Positions 8,727 through 18,250 of a stretch of 64,000 bases of DNA are shown here, in pieces (the first letter of the stretch is position 1; each line of letters begins with the position of its first letter). This stretch comes from Rhizobium mesoamericanum STM3625 (GTDB lineage: Bacteria > Pseudomonadota > Alphaproteobacteria > Rhizobiales > Rhizobiaceae): NCBI RefSeq assembly GCF_000312665.1, contig NZ_HF536772.1, forward strand, positions 2,973,380 to 3,037,379, given 5' to 3'. The position numbers and the translations under genes are program-made. The notes under the pieces are model-generated. The model searched no databases, was not told where the DNA came from, and saw only the letters and a list, made by a program, of their open reading frames with translations.

Positions 8727-9663
8727 GGCGCTCTCCTGCGGGCTGCTTGTGATCGTGGACATGATCCTCGGCATGATGATCGCCGCGTTGGTCATGGCCA
8801 ACGCCGGCGTGGTCATGCTCAGAATGGTCGTCGCTATGACCATGCCCGTCATGGCTACGATGGTGGCCATCATCGGGGTGGCAGTGCTCGGTAACGGAGC
8901 CGTCGGAATGCAGCACCCGGCCATCCGGCAGATGCGTATGATCGTGGTGGTGACTGTAGACCGCCAGCGCCTGCGCCGCGCGACTGCCAAACAGTCGGAC
9001 ATATTCCGCACTCCGGCTGACCGCCTGAGGGGTACCACGGCAGCAAACGTGGCCGTTGAGACAGATGACAGTGTCGGTCGCCGCCATGACGACATGCAGG
9101 TCGTGCGAGATCAGCAGGATACCGCAGCCCGTGGTGTTGCGGATCGACTTGATCAGATCGTAGATCGCGATCTCGCCGGAGAAATCGACACCCTGCACGG
9201 GTTCGTCGAGCACGAGGAGGTCAGGCTTGCGCGCGATCGCGCGCGCCATCAGCGCCCGCTGAAACTCCCCCCCCGACAGATGCTGCACTTCGGCGCCAAG
9301 CATGTGCGACAGCCCGACGGCGTCGAGAGCGGCCGCCATATCGTTGTCGGAGAGAGGTCCGGTCAGTGTCATCAGCCGGCGCACGGTGAGCGGCAGCGTC
9401 CAATCGATCGCCAGCTTCTGCGGCACATAGCCTACCGTGAGCTTGGCGGCACGCTCCACCCTCCCCTCGTCGGGCCTCAGCACGCCGATCGCTGTCTTGA
9501 CGGTCGTCGACTTGCCTGAGCCGTTAGGGCCGATCAGCGTGACGATCTCGCCGCGCGAAACGGAGAAATCCACGCCGCGGACGAGCCAGCGGCCGTTTCT
9601 TCGCACGCCGACATTGGAAAGCGAGACCAATGGCTTGGCTTCTGAATTTGCGGGAGAGAACAT
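8719..9663 (-). CDS. znuC: Zinc ABC transporter ATP-binding protein ZnuC with His-rich tail
   Basis: This is the ATPase of the zinc importer, 314 residues. Walker A is GPNGSGKST, the signature is HLSGGEFQRALMARAI, Walker B is LLVLDEPVQGVD and the H-loop is LISHDLHVV. The ATPase core ends near residue 245. The last about 70 residues are extraordinarily rich in His and Asp (HHHDHTH, HHRSHDGHGHSDDH, HHAEDHVHDH), a likely zinc-binding tail absent from E. coli ZnuC. Two adjacent ATG codons (9666, 9663) follow AGGAA; the second has better spacing. Confidence 0.94.
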   Translation of the reverse strand: MFSPANSEAKPLVSLSNVGVRRNGRWLVRGVDFSVSRGEIVTLIGPNGSGKSTTVKTAIGVLRPDEGRVERAAKLTVGYVPQKLAIDWTLPLTVRRLMTLTGPLSDNDMAAALDAVGLSHMLGAEVQHLSGGEFQRALMARAIARKPDLLVLDEPVQGVDFSGEIAIYDLIKSIRNTTGCGILLISHDLHVVMAATDTVICLNGHVCCRGTPQAVSRSAEYVRLFGSRAAQALAVYSHHHDHTHLPDGRVLHSDGSVTEHCHPDDGHHRSHDGHGHSDDHSEHDHAGVGHDQRGDHHAEDHVHDHKQPAGERHV

Positions 9664-9702
9664 CATTTTTCCTGATGTGGTGTTGCGACTTGCTATCGCA
9701 CA

Positions 9703-9739
9703 CGTTATAGCATAACGCAATTGATGTAATAACATTACA
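9703..9739. promoter_or_regulatory. Two perfect inverted repeats, probable Zur boxes between znuC and znuA
   Basis: CGTTAT-AGC-ATAACG (9703-9717) and TGTAAT-AAC-ATTACA (9725-9739) are both perfect 6-3-6 inverted repeats, centred 22 bases (about two helical turns) apart. They lie in the divergent promoter region of znuCB-zur and znuA. A/T-rich palindromes with GTTAT/GTAAT arms are typical of Zur operators. That Zur is the binder is inferred from context. Confidence 0.75.
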
Positions 9740-9764
9740 GCTGCAATTCAAGCGGAGTACACCG

Positions 9765-10751
9765 ATGAAACTCGCGATGGCCCTTACCCTCGCAATCCCA
9801 GCCGCCTTCTTTGCCGAAGCGGGCAGAACGGCGGATGCACCTGTCGTGGTGACCTCCATCAAGCCGGTTCACTCACTTGTATCTGCGATCATGCAGGGCG
9901 TCGGCACGCCGGAACTAATCGTCGATGGCGCCGCCTCGCCCCACACCTACAATATGAAGCCGTCAAATGCGCGCGCGCTGCAGAACGCCAAGGTGGTGTT
10001 CTGGGTCGGCCCCGGTCTCGAAGCGTTTCTGGAGAAGCCGCTGCAGGCGATCGGGTCTGATGCTGTCGTTGCCGAACTCGACAACGCGCCGGGCCTGACG
10101 AAGCTCAAGTTCCGTGAAGGCGGCGCCTTCGAGCCGCACCATGACGGCGACCACGAGGGTGAAGATCAGCATGACGGCGATGGGCACGATGATGCGCATG
10201 CCGACGCAGATCATGATCATGATCATGGGGCTTTCGATACTCATCTCTGGCTTGATCCGCAAAATGCCAAGGCGATGGCCGCGGAGATCACGACCACGCT
10301 CGTCGCAGCCGACCCCGCCAATGCCCTCATTTACCAAGGCAATGCGAAGCTGCTGGATGACAAGCTTGATGCTCTGGACAAGGAAATCACCGCTATCGTG
10401 TCACCGGTCAAGGACAAGCCATTCATCGTCTTCCACGATGCCTATCAGTATTTCGAGAACCGCTATCATGTGCGCGTCGCCGGCTCGATCACCGTCAGCC
10501 CCGAAACGGTTCCCGGCGCGGAACGCATCGCGGAGATCAAAAAGAAAGTTGGCGAACTCGGCGCCACCTGCGTCTTCGCCGAGCCGCAGTTCCAGCCACG
10601 ATTGGTCGATGTCGTGATTGAAGGAACCAAGGCGAAGGCCGGTGTTCTCGATCCGGAGGCCGCCACCCTCGATGCCGGAACGGATCTCTATTTCAACCTC
10701 ATGCGCGGCATTGCCAACAGTATGAAGGACTGCCTCTCGAGACAAAGCTGA
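9765..10751 (+). CDS. znuA: Zinc ABC transporter substrate-binding protein ZnuA
   Basis: This periplasmic zinc receptor has 328 residues. A signal peptide (MKLAMALTLAIPAAFFAEAG) is followed by the cluster A-I fold. Metal-ligand His residues occur in ASPHTYNMKPSNA, DTHLWLDPQNAKAM and FHDAYQYFENRY. A His/Asp-rich loop (HDGDHEGEDQHDGDGHDD, about residues 125-155) precedes the DTHLWLD segment, as in ZnuA proteins. It is transcribed alone, divergently from znuC, across the inverted repeats. Confidence 0.95.
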   Translation: MKLAMALTLAIPAAFFAEAGRTADAPVVVTSIKPVHSLVSAIMQGVGTPELIVDGAASPHTYNMKPSNARALQNAKVVFWVGPGLEAFLEKPLQAIGSDAVVAELDNAPGLTKLKFREGGAFEPHHDGDHEGEDQHDGDGHDDAHADADHDHDHGAFDTHLWLDPQNAKAMAAEITTTLVAADPANALIYQGNAKLLDDKLDALDKEITAIVSPVKDKPFIVFHDAYQYFENRYHVRVAGSITVSPETVPGAERIAEIKKKVGELGATCVFAEPQFQPRLVDVVIEGTKAKAGVLDPEAATLDAGTDLYFNLMRGIANSMKDCLSRQS

Positions 10752-10857
10752 GATTGGCGACTTTTCCTCATAGACTCTACTAAGAGGGCGCTGTTGACCG
10801 AACGGATGAGCCGGAAATCGATCTGCACCCAACGAATAGCGAAAAATCATATTCCAA

Positions 10858-10898
10858 AATACAAAATGCGGCATCGCCAGGATTGCCGGCGATGCCGC
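10858..10898 (-). terminator. Rho-independent terminator after the GH43 gene
   Basis: On the minus strand an 11-bp perfect stem, GCGGCATCGCC/GGCGATGCCGC (10868-10898), is followed by ATTTTGTATTTT. It lies directly after the GH43 stop codon at 10907. It may also limit read-through from znuA. Confidence 0.8.
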
Positions 10899-10906
10899 GC
10901 TCTCGA

Positions 10907-12520
10907 TCAAAGTTCGTCGTAGTTGAACCAATCGAAATCTGCCGTCCTTGCGCGACCCGACGTATCGAATGCGAAGACCCCGGTGAAGGCACCTGTAAAC
11001 GAGCCGTGCTCGCCGCGCCCGCCTTCATCGGAGACAACGCCGGCGTCGAGGACCGGACCGATCGGCTGCCACGCCCCCTTGCCTTCCGTCTGCCAGAAAA
11101 ACTGGAGGTCGTTGTCCCTGACTTCCATGGAAAGCTGCACGCGCCCCTCAGCCGGAAGAGCCACACCGCTGCCTGCCGGGAAGCTGAGGCGGCTGTTCGG
11201 GTAATCGCCATCACAGGAAAAGATCGTGACGCAGCGCCCCAACTTTTCGTGCAGAGTGACGCCGATCGCATGGAATTTGTGCCTGTTGTAGTAGTGGGTC
11301 AGGCCGGCGACCTGCTGGTAGGTGTCGGGATCGAATTCGACGACGGTCTCTGCTCGGAAGCTGTGGTGCTCCTGGCGGCGGGCGACGAGAGACTGTTCGA
11401 ACCACGAGCCGATGCTCTCGCGCGCGATCAGCCTGAGGTGGCCCGGCCGGTCTGTCAGGCTGAAGATGCGCTCCGGCTTTGGCGTGCGAAGCCACTGGAA
11501 GTCAGCAGGCAGGACGCCGCCATCAAAGTTGTATTCGCTGCGCATCGGCTTCTCGACGGCGACGGCACTAGCCAGTCCCGGCACGGTGACATCGGGAACG
11601 GTGGTACCGTTTTCGAGGTAGAGCCAGCCATCTTCCTTCCAAACGCACTTCTGCAGGCTGGTTTCACGGCCGAGCGTGCAGCGGCGCTTCGGCGGCATCG
11701 GTCGACCGCAAAGATGCGTGTGATAGGCCTCGCCATCCGGCGTTTCGACGTACTGGCCGTGCCCTGCCCGCTGGAGGATGGCCTCCGGGTGATCCTTCGA
11801 CGTGATCAGGTGCTTGTTCGGGTGCATCTCATAGGGACCGTCGATCGTCCGTGAACGGGCCATCGTCACTGCATGGTCATAGCCAGTCCCGCCCTCGGCG
11901 GTCGTGAGATAGTAATAGCCGTTGCGCTTGAAGAGGTGCGGTCCCTCGACCAAGCCAAGCGGACTGCCGGCGAAGATGTTCTTGATCGGCCCCTTCAGCG
12001 ACTTCGTTGCCGGGTCCCACTCCTGCATGAGAATGCCGTCGAAGGCCGGCGATTTCGGCGCGCCGCCGAAGCTCTCGGTGCGGTGGTTCCACTGCATGTT
12101 CAGGAACCACTTGCGGCCGTCATCGTCATGGAACAGCGACGGGTCGAAGCCGGAGGAGTTCACATACACCGGCTCCGACCATTCGCCTTCGATCGTTGGC
12201 GAAGTCACGATATAGTTGTGCGCATCCTTGAAGTTGCCGTCGAAGCGCTTGACGTCGGTATAGACAAGCCAGAAGCGCCCGTCGGCATAGGAAAGACAGG
12301 GTGCCCAGACGCCGCAACTATCAGGATTGCCGCGCATGTCGAGCTGCGACTGGCGCTCGAGCGGACGCCGCACCATTGTCCAGTTCACGAGATCGCGTGA
12401 ATGATGGATCTGAACGCCGGGATACCATTCGAAGGTGGAGGTGGCGATATAATAATCATCCCCGACGCGGCAGATGGACGGATCCGGGTTGAAGCCCGGT
12501 AGGATCGGGTTGCGGATCAT
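10907..12520 (-). CDS. Glycoside hydrolase family 43 beta-xylosidase/alpha-L-arabinofuranosidase
   Basis: The 537-residue enzyme probably removes xylose or arabinose from plant oligosaccharides. The N-terminal five-bladed propeller (about 1-315) has the general base Asp in NPILPGFNPDPSICRVGD, a pKa-modulating Asp in the SSGFDPSLFHDDDG area, and the acid Glu in GLVEGPHLFKRNGYYYL. The C-terminal third is a beta-sandwich (GH43_C2-like). The length fits XynB-type enzymes. No signal peptide is seen, so it acts in the cytoplasm on imported oligosaccharides. The start follows GGGAGGAG by eight bases. It has its own terminator and lies at the far end of the glycoside region. Confidence 0.92.
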   Translation of the reverse strand: MIRNPILPGFNPDPSICRVGDDYYIATSTFEWYPGVQIHHSRDLVNWTMVRRPLERQSQLDMRGNPDSCGVWAPCLSYADGRFWLVYTDVKRFDGNFKDAHNYIVTSPTIEGEWSEPVYVNSSGFDPSLFHDDDGRKWFLNMQWNHRTESFGGAPKSPAFDGILMQEWDPATKSLKGPIKNIFAGSPLGLVEGPHLFKRNGYYYLTTAEGGTGYDHAVTMARSRTIDGPYEMHPNKHLITSKDHPEAILQRAGHGQYVETPDGEAYHTHLCGRPMPPKRRCTLGRETSLQKCVWKEDGWLYLENGTTVPDVTVPGLASAVAVEKPMRSEYNFDGGVLPADFQWLRTPKPERIFSLTDRPGHLRLIARESIGSWFEQSLVARRQEHHSFRAETVVEFDPDTYQQVAGLTHYYNRHKFHAIGVTLHEKLGRCVTIFSCDGDYPNSRLSFPAGSGVALPAEGRVQLSMEVRDNDLQFFWQTEGKGAWQPIGPVLDAGVVSDEGGRGEHGSFTGAFTGVFAFDTSGRARTADFDWFNYDEL

Positions 12521-12581
12521 GGTGAAATCTCCTCCCTGGGATACGCACAATTCTTGCGGCACGTACATCAAAACTCAATAG

Positions 12582-12610
12582 AAAAAACGCCCGGAAGGTC
12601 GTTCCGGGCG
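12582..12610 (-). terminator. Rho-independent terminator after the aldo/keto reductase
   Basis: On the minus strand a perfect 9-bp stem CGCCCGGAA/TTCCGGGCG with a five-base loop is followed by six T residues. It separates the reductase gene from the GH43 gene, which therefore needs its own promoter. Confidence 0.92.
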
Positions 12611-12617
12611 CGTTGGC

Positions 12618-13652
<1,035 letters not shown>

Positions 13653-13667
13653 CCTGATCCTTCAAGC

Positions 13668-13695
13668 AAAAAGGCGCGGGCTTTTCGCCCGCGCC
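13668..13695 (-). terminator. Rho-independent terminator ending the glycoside operon
   Basis: On the minus strand a 9-bp stem GGCGCGGGC/GCCCGCGCC with a GAAAA loop is followed by five T residues. It lies 21 bases beyond the Gfo/Idh stop codon and probably ends the transcript that starts at the substrate-binding protein gene. Confidence 0.9.
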
Positions 13696-13716
13696 GGACC
13701 ATAGTCCTTTGGTCGC

Positions 13717-14850
13717 TTACTTCAAGAGCGCCTGTGCCTCTTCGATGCCGAGCGCGGCCGGCTGCGTGCAGGTCGTCGTCAGCTCGATGAAGCGGCCTTC
13801 CTCGCCCGACTTCAGGATCGAGGTCATCACGTCGACGCCGTGCAGCGTGCGGTCGAGCGAGCAACGCGCATCGCGGCCCTCGATGATCGCCATCGCCATA
13901 TCGGCCAGACCGGCGGTACGATAGTTGGCGCGCGGCCCATGCGGGCTCTCCTGGTTGAATATTCCGAAGGGATGTTCCCAACTGTCGAGCGGTTTAATGT
14001 CCTTGTCGCGGCCGCTGGCCTCAACGACGCCGCCGAAGAAATTCGGATCCGGTACGTAAAGCGAACCGTCGGTGCCGTAGAGCTCCATGTTGGCATGGCG
14101 ATGAGACCACACATCCCAGCTCGCCGTCAGCGTGATTGTCGCGCCGCTGACGAACTCGAGCATTGCCTGGATCGTCGTCGGTGTCTTGACCGGGATGACC
14201 TCGCCATAACGCGGCTGGCTGGTGATCGTGCGGGTATCGGACGCCATGGAGGTCATGGCGCCGACGCGCTTGACCGGTCCAATCAGGTTGATCAGGTTGG
14301 CGACGTAATAAGGGCCGAGGTCCAGGATCGGGCCGCCGCCGGGCAGGAAGAAGAAGTCCGGGTTCGGATGCCACATTTCCATGCCCGGGCTCATGACGTA
14401 GCAGGCGCCCGATGTGATGCGGCCGATGCCTCCCTCGTCGATGTATTTGCGGGCAAGTTGGTGCGCGCCGCCGAGGAAGGTGTCAGGCGCGCAACCGACG
14501 GAGAGGTTCTTCTCCTTGGCGATGCGGCGCAGCTCCTCACCCTGCTCGAGGGTGAGAACCAGCGGTTTTTCCGAATAGACGTGCTTGCCGGCCTCGAGGA
14601 TCGCCTTTGAAACCGGGAAATGCGCGTCCGGAATGGTCAGGTTGACGATGACGTCGATCTCGTCATTGGCGAGAAGCTCATCGATCGTCTGTGCCTTGAC
14701 GCCGTATTCCTCGGCGCGGGCCTTGGCGGCCTGCACGTTGATATCGGCGCAAGCCAGAACTTTCAGGCCCTTGAACAGCGGGGCGAGCGAAAAGTAGGTG
14801 GTGGAGATGTTGCCGCATCCGATGATGCCGACGCCAAGTTCCTTAGTCAT
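13717..14850 (-). CDS. Gfo/Idh/MocA family oxidoreductase
   Basis: The 377-residue NAD(P)-dependent dehydrogenase acts on a sugar or polyol. The Rossmann motif is VGIIGCGNISTTYF at the N-terminus, and the conserved EKPL motif is in VYSEKPLVLTLEQG. The C-terminal alpha/beta domain contains a probable catalytic GGGPILDLGPYYV. The start at 14850 follows TTGAGG by eight bases, and the upstream isomerase gene ends 8 bases earlier, so the two are co-expressed. Substrate is unknown; pairing with a sugar isomerase suggests conversion of an oxidised sugar intermediate. Confidence 0.9.
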   Translation of the reverse strand: MTKELGVGIIGCGNISTTYFSLAPLFKGLKVLACADINVQAAKARAEEYGVKAQTIDELLANDEIDVIVNLTIPDAHFPVSKAILEAGKHVYSEKPLVLTLEQGEELRRIAKEKNLSVGCAPDTFLGGAHQLARKYIDEGGIGRITSGACYVMSPGMEMWHPNPDFFFLPGGGPILDLGPYYVANLINLIGPVKRVGAMTSMASDTRTITSQPRYGEVIPVKTPTTIQAMLEFVSGATITLTASWDVWSHRHANMELYGTDGSLYVPDPNFFGGVVEASGRDKDIKPLDSWEHPFGIFNQESPHGPRANYRTAGLADMAMAIIEGRDARCSLDRTLHGVDVMTSILKSGEEGRFIELTTTCTQPAALGIEEAQALLK

Positions 14851-14858
14851 GATTTGCC

Positions 14859-15620
14859 TCAATAGGTCTTGAAGGATGCGATCGAGCGGGTGATCAGGCG
14901 ATCGATATCGGCCGGATTGTCATGCTCGACAACGTAGTGCTTGGTCTTTGTACCCTTGAGGGCGGCGACGAGCTTTGCCCAGGGCAGCGTGCCCTGCCCG
15001 ACATCGGCCCAGCCGTCCTCGTTCTTGTTCTCGCCTGCCGGGGCAATGTCCTTGACGTGAGCCGAGGTAATGCGGGATCCAAGCTTTTCGATCCATGCGA
15101 ACGGATCGGCGCCACCGCGAACGACCCAGGCAATATCCGCTTCCCAGGAAATGTCAGGCGCGCCTTCGAAAATCCGCTCGATCGGCAGCGAGCCGTCGGC
15201 GAGCTTCACGAATTCGAAGTCATGGTTGTGCCAGCCGAACTCATATCCGGCGTCCTTGTAAGGCTTGCTCATTTCCTGCAGGCGCTTGCCGAAGCCCAGC
15301 CAGCCGGCACCATCGGTCGGGCGCTGATCGGCGGCCAGATGCGGGGCATAGATCGAGTCCATGCCGAGGATCTTGGCAATGTTCAGCGACTTCTGCACTT
15401 CGCGCTCGAGGAAATCGGGGCTGAAATGGCCGCTTGCCATGACAAGCCCGTTCTTGTCGAGTTCCCCGCGCAGGCTCTTCAGGCCGGCGTCGTCGAGATC
15501 GGCGTAGATGCCGCCGAAACCTTCGACTTCCTGGTAGCCGGCCTTGCCGAGCTTTTCGAAGATCAACGAATAGGGCTGGAAGTTACGGGCGCTATAAAGC
15601 TGGAAACTCAGTTTCGTCAT
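14859..15620 (-). CDS. Sugar phosphate isomerase/epimerase (xylose isomerase-like TIM barrel)
   Basis: The 253-residue protein is a TIM barrel of the AP-endonuclease-2/xylose-isomerase-like family. Likely metal ligands are in YQEVEGFGG, GWHNHDFEF, SAHVKDI and VVEHDNP. Such proteins isomerise or epimerise sugars, often together with a Gfo/Idh dehydrogenase such as the one immediately downstream. Two ATG codons are adjacent (15623, 15620); the second is better spaced from GAGGAGGA. The exact substrate is not readable. Confidence 0.88.
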   Translation of the reverse strand: MTKLSFQLYSARNFQPYSLIFEKLGKAGYQEVEGFGGIYADLDDAGLKSLRGELDKNGLVMASGHFSPDFLEREVQKSLNIAKILGMDSIYAPHLAADQRPTDGAGWLGFGKRLQEMSKPYKDAGYEFGWHNHDFEFVKLADGSLPIERIFEGAPDISWEADIAWVVRGGADPFAWIEKLGSRITSAHVKDIAPAGENKNEDGWADVGQGTLPWAKLVAALKGTKTKHYVVEHDNPADIDRLITRSIASFKTY

Positions 15621-15662
15621 CATTCCTCCTCGGGCCTCGTGCCCATTACATTTCAGTCAACA

Positions 15663-18128
15663 TCAATCCACGGACTGACAGGCTTGCAGGTCGTAGAAAC
15701 GGAAATCCGGCAGTGAGCCGCCATCAAGCGGTGTGGCCGGGGTGAAGGTGATCCGGCGCGTTTCGCCCGCCGCCAGATCGAAGGCATTGTCGGAATACTT
15801 GCCGTCGGTATCCGTCTCGATCATCACGAACAGCGCAAGTCCCTTGGCAGTGACGTTGAGGCAGACGGAGCCATCCTCCTCGACATATTCGTGCGTGACC
15901 ATAAGGCCCGCCGGCTCGAGCTCCAGCGCCTTGTAGGTGCCGTGCACATAGTGCCCTTCCCCGCCCATGCCGTTCGATGCCGTGAACCGCCAGGCAAGCA
16001 GCGTGCCGGCTGGAAGGTCCTCAACGTCGATTGTTGCAGCAGTAACCGCGGCATCTGGCGTGCAGACCGCCTGAACATCCTTCAAGTGCTTGCGCTCGCC
16101 CTTCATATCGAGGAACGAGAGAGACAGATCGATGCTGACCTCGGCAAGGGTGTCGTTGACGAGCGAGAAGCGGATCTGCTTGCCGTCGTCATCAGGGATC
16201 GCCGCGACTGCGACTGGCTGGAAGAAGCGCTTGACGAGGTAGTGCATCGCCTTCCAACGACCGCCGTAATCAAGGCTCGACCAGGACGCGACCGGCCAGG
16301 TATCGTTGAGCTGCCAGTAGATCGTGCCCATGCAATGCGGCTTCAGCGACCGCCAGTATTCCACGGCCGTCTTGATCGCGAGACCCTGCTGGATCTGGCT
16401 GAGATAGACGAAGTTTGGGAAATCCTTCGGAAAGCGAAAGTAGCGGAACATCGTCCCGGCGATACGTTCGTTGCCGCCGGCATTCTTCTGGTGCAGTTCC
16501 ATGACCGGCGACGCGACGTTCATGTCCTTCGCCTCCGCATAGGTCTTGATGACGGGTAGCGACGTATAGGACTGGAAACCGAATTCCGAGCAGAAGCGCG
16601 GGCGCACCGTACGATAGTTGTCAAACGACTTATTTTCGTGCCAGACCGACCAGTAATGCATGTCGCCGGAGCCGTCGGCATGCCATGCATCGCCGAAATC
16701 GAGATAGCCGGACGCCGGACTCGACGGCCACCAGATAGCATCCGGCGCCGCCTTCTTCATCGCCTGCTCGATCGTCCGGTTCAGACGGTCGTATGAGACG
16801 AGGTAGCGGTCACGATCTTTCTTCGACTCGTCGAACCAAGTCAGTGCCCCGACCAGTTCGTTGTCGCCACACCAGAGCGCGATCGACGGATGCGAAGACA
16901 GGCGGCGGACCTGATAGTCGACTTCGAGCGTGACGTTGTCGAGGAAGTCTTCGGTCGAGGGATAGAGATTGCAGGCGAACATGAAGTCCTGCCAGATCAT
17001 CAGGCCGAGCCGGTCGCAAAGATCGTAGAAGTGGTCATGCTCGTAGAAACCACCACCCCAGACGCGGATCATGTTCATGTTTGCAGCCTTGGCCGACTGC
17101 AACAGATCCTCGGTCTTTTCGGGGCTGGATCGCGAGAACAGCGCGTCCGCGGGTATCCAGTTGGCACCGCGGCAGAAGATTTCGCGGCCGTTGACCTTCA
17201 GCGCGAAACGGCTACCGGCAGCGTCAGGCGTCGTGATGAGCTCGACGGTTCGAAGACCAATCTGCCTGGTCACGGCATCTGCTGGCAGATCGACCGTCAG
17301 TGCATAGAGCGCCTGCCCGCCGCTGCCAGAAGGCCACCAGAGCCGCGGCTTCTCGATTTCGAAGACATGATTGACGACCGTTTCTCCAGCTCCCACGCCG
17401 ACGTCAAGGCGAACGCGCTCGCCATCAAGCGAGAAATGGATCGGCACGATGCCGGGGTCCTTGGCAAACAGTGTCGCGGTAACCTGCAAATCCACGGAAC
17501 CGTTCAGATTATGGACCTGGCGGGTCGTCACGTGCTCGATGCGAGCCGTCTCGAGTTTGCGCAACGCAATCGTGCCGTAGAGCCCAAGGGGGGCAATCGC
17601 GATATTCCAGTCCCAGCCAAAATGGCACTGCGGCTTGCGCAGCATGTTGCCATTCGCAATCGGCGAGTTGCCGGGATGATACGGAATGTAAAAGGGCTGC
17701 CTGGCTTGCCGGTCGGCGCCAGCGACAATGCTCGAATGCAGGACGATGCGGATAACATTGTCGCCGGCTTTCAGCTGACCGCCGACATCAGGTCGATAGC
17801 GCCGAAAGCTGTTGTCTGCGAGGAGAACCGGCGAGCCATTGATGAAGACCGCACCCACGGTATCGAGATAGTCGATATCGAGATACCAATCGCCGTCCGG
17901 TTCCGAAAGCGTGAAGCTGCGCTCGAGCACCCAGTCGCGATGCGCCACCCACTGAACAACTTCCTCGTTCCGGCCGAAATAGGGATCGGGAATGAGCTCG
18001 GCGGCATGCAAGGCAGTATGCACATCGCCAGGCAGCTTGATCGACGTCGTGATGTCCCCATCGGCGGAGCTAAGCGTCCACGATCCGGAGAGGTCGAGGT
18101 TGAACCCGTTTTTCGGCAAGGATGTCAT
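15663..18128 (-). CDS. Beta-mannosidase, glycoside hydrolase family 2
   Basis: The 821-residue enzyme hydrolyses non-reducing beta-mannosides. The N-terminal GH2 sugar-binding domain (about 1-180, with GDVHTALHAAELIPDPYFGRN) is followed by an Ig-like domain and the catalytic barrel (about 290-600). The acid/base Glu is in LWCGDNELVGALTW and the nucleophile Glu in RFCSEFGFQSYTS. NMIRVWGGGFYEHDHFYDLCD is characteristic of beta-mannosidases. There is no signal peptide, so it acts on imported disaccharides. It is part of the operon driven from the importer genes. Confidence 0.93.
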   Translation of the reverse strand: MTSLPKNGFNLDLSGSWTLSSADGDITTSIKLPGDVHTALHAAELIPDPYFGRNEEVVQWVAHRDWVLERSFTLSEPDGDWYLDIDYLDTVGAVFINGSPVLLADNSFRRYRPDVGGQLKAGDNVIRIVLHSSIVAGADRQARQPFYIPYHPGNSPIANGNMLRKPQCHFGWDWNIAIAPLGLYGTIALRKLETARIEHVTTRQVHNLNGSVDLQVTATLFAKDPGIVPIHFSLDGERVRLDVGVGAGETVVNHVFEIEKPRLWWPSGSGGQALYALTVDLPADAVTRQIGLRTVELITTPDAAGSRFALKVNGREIFCRGANWIPADALFSRSSPEKTEDLLQSAKAANMNMIRVWGGGFYEHDHFYDLCDRLGLMIWQDFMFACNLYPSTEDFLDNVTLEVDYQVRRLSSHPSIALWCGDNELVGALTWFDESKKDRDRYLVSYDRLNRTIEQAMKKAAPDAIWWPSSPASGYLDFGDAWHADGSGDMHYWSVWHENKSFDNYRTVRPRFCSEFGFQSYTSLPVIKTYAEAKDMNVASPVMELHQKNAGGNERIAGTMFRYFRFPKDFPNFVYLSQIQQGLAIKTAVEYWRSLKPHCMGTIYWQLNDTWPVASWSSLDYGGRWKAMHYLVKRFFQPVAVAAIPDDDGKQIRFSLVNDTLAEVSIDLSLSFLDMKGERKHLKDVQAVCTPDAAVTAATIDVEDLPAGTLLAWRFTASNGMGGEGHYVHGTYKALELEPAGLMVTHEYVEEDGSVCLNVTAKGLALFVMIETDTDGKYSDNAFDLAAGETRRITFTPATPLDGGSLPDFRFYDLQACQSVD

Positions 18129-18205
18129 AATATTATCCCGATCGGGCTACGCTTGGGAATGCCCGCACCCGCGGGCCGCAGCCGAACTTGGTGGCCAGAT
18201 GGCCG

Positions 18206-18238
18206 ATTAGAAGAAGGGGCGGAACGATAGCTCCGCCC
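18206..18238 (-). terminator. Weak terminator/attenuator between importer and mannosidase genes
   Basis: On the minus strand, a 7-bp stem GGGCGGA/TCCGCCC followed by CTTCTTCT lies just after the ATP-binding protein gene. It may lower expression of the downstream catabolic genes relative to the importer. Confidence 0.4.
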
Positions 18239-18250
18239 GCATTGCGATTT

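Noticed and set aside
10205..10232. Tandem GATCAT repeat in znuA as a regulatory element
   Set aside because: It simply encodes the His-Asp repeats of the ZnuA metal-binding loop.
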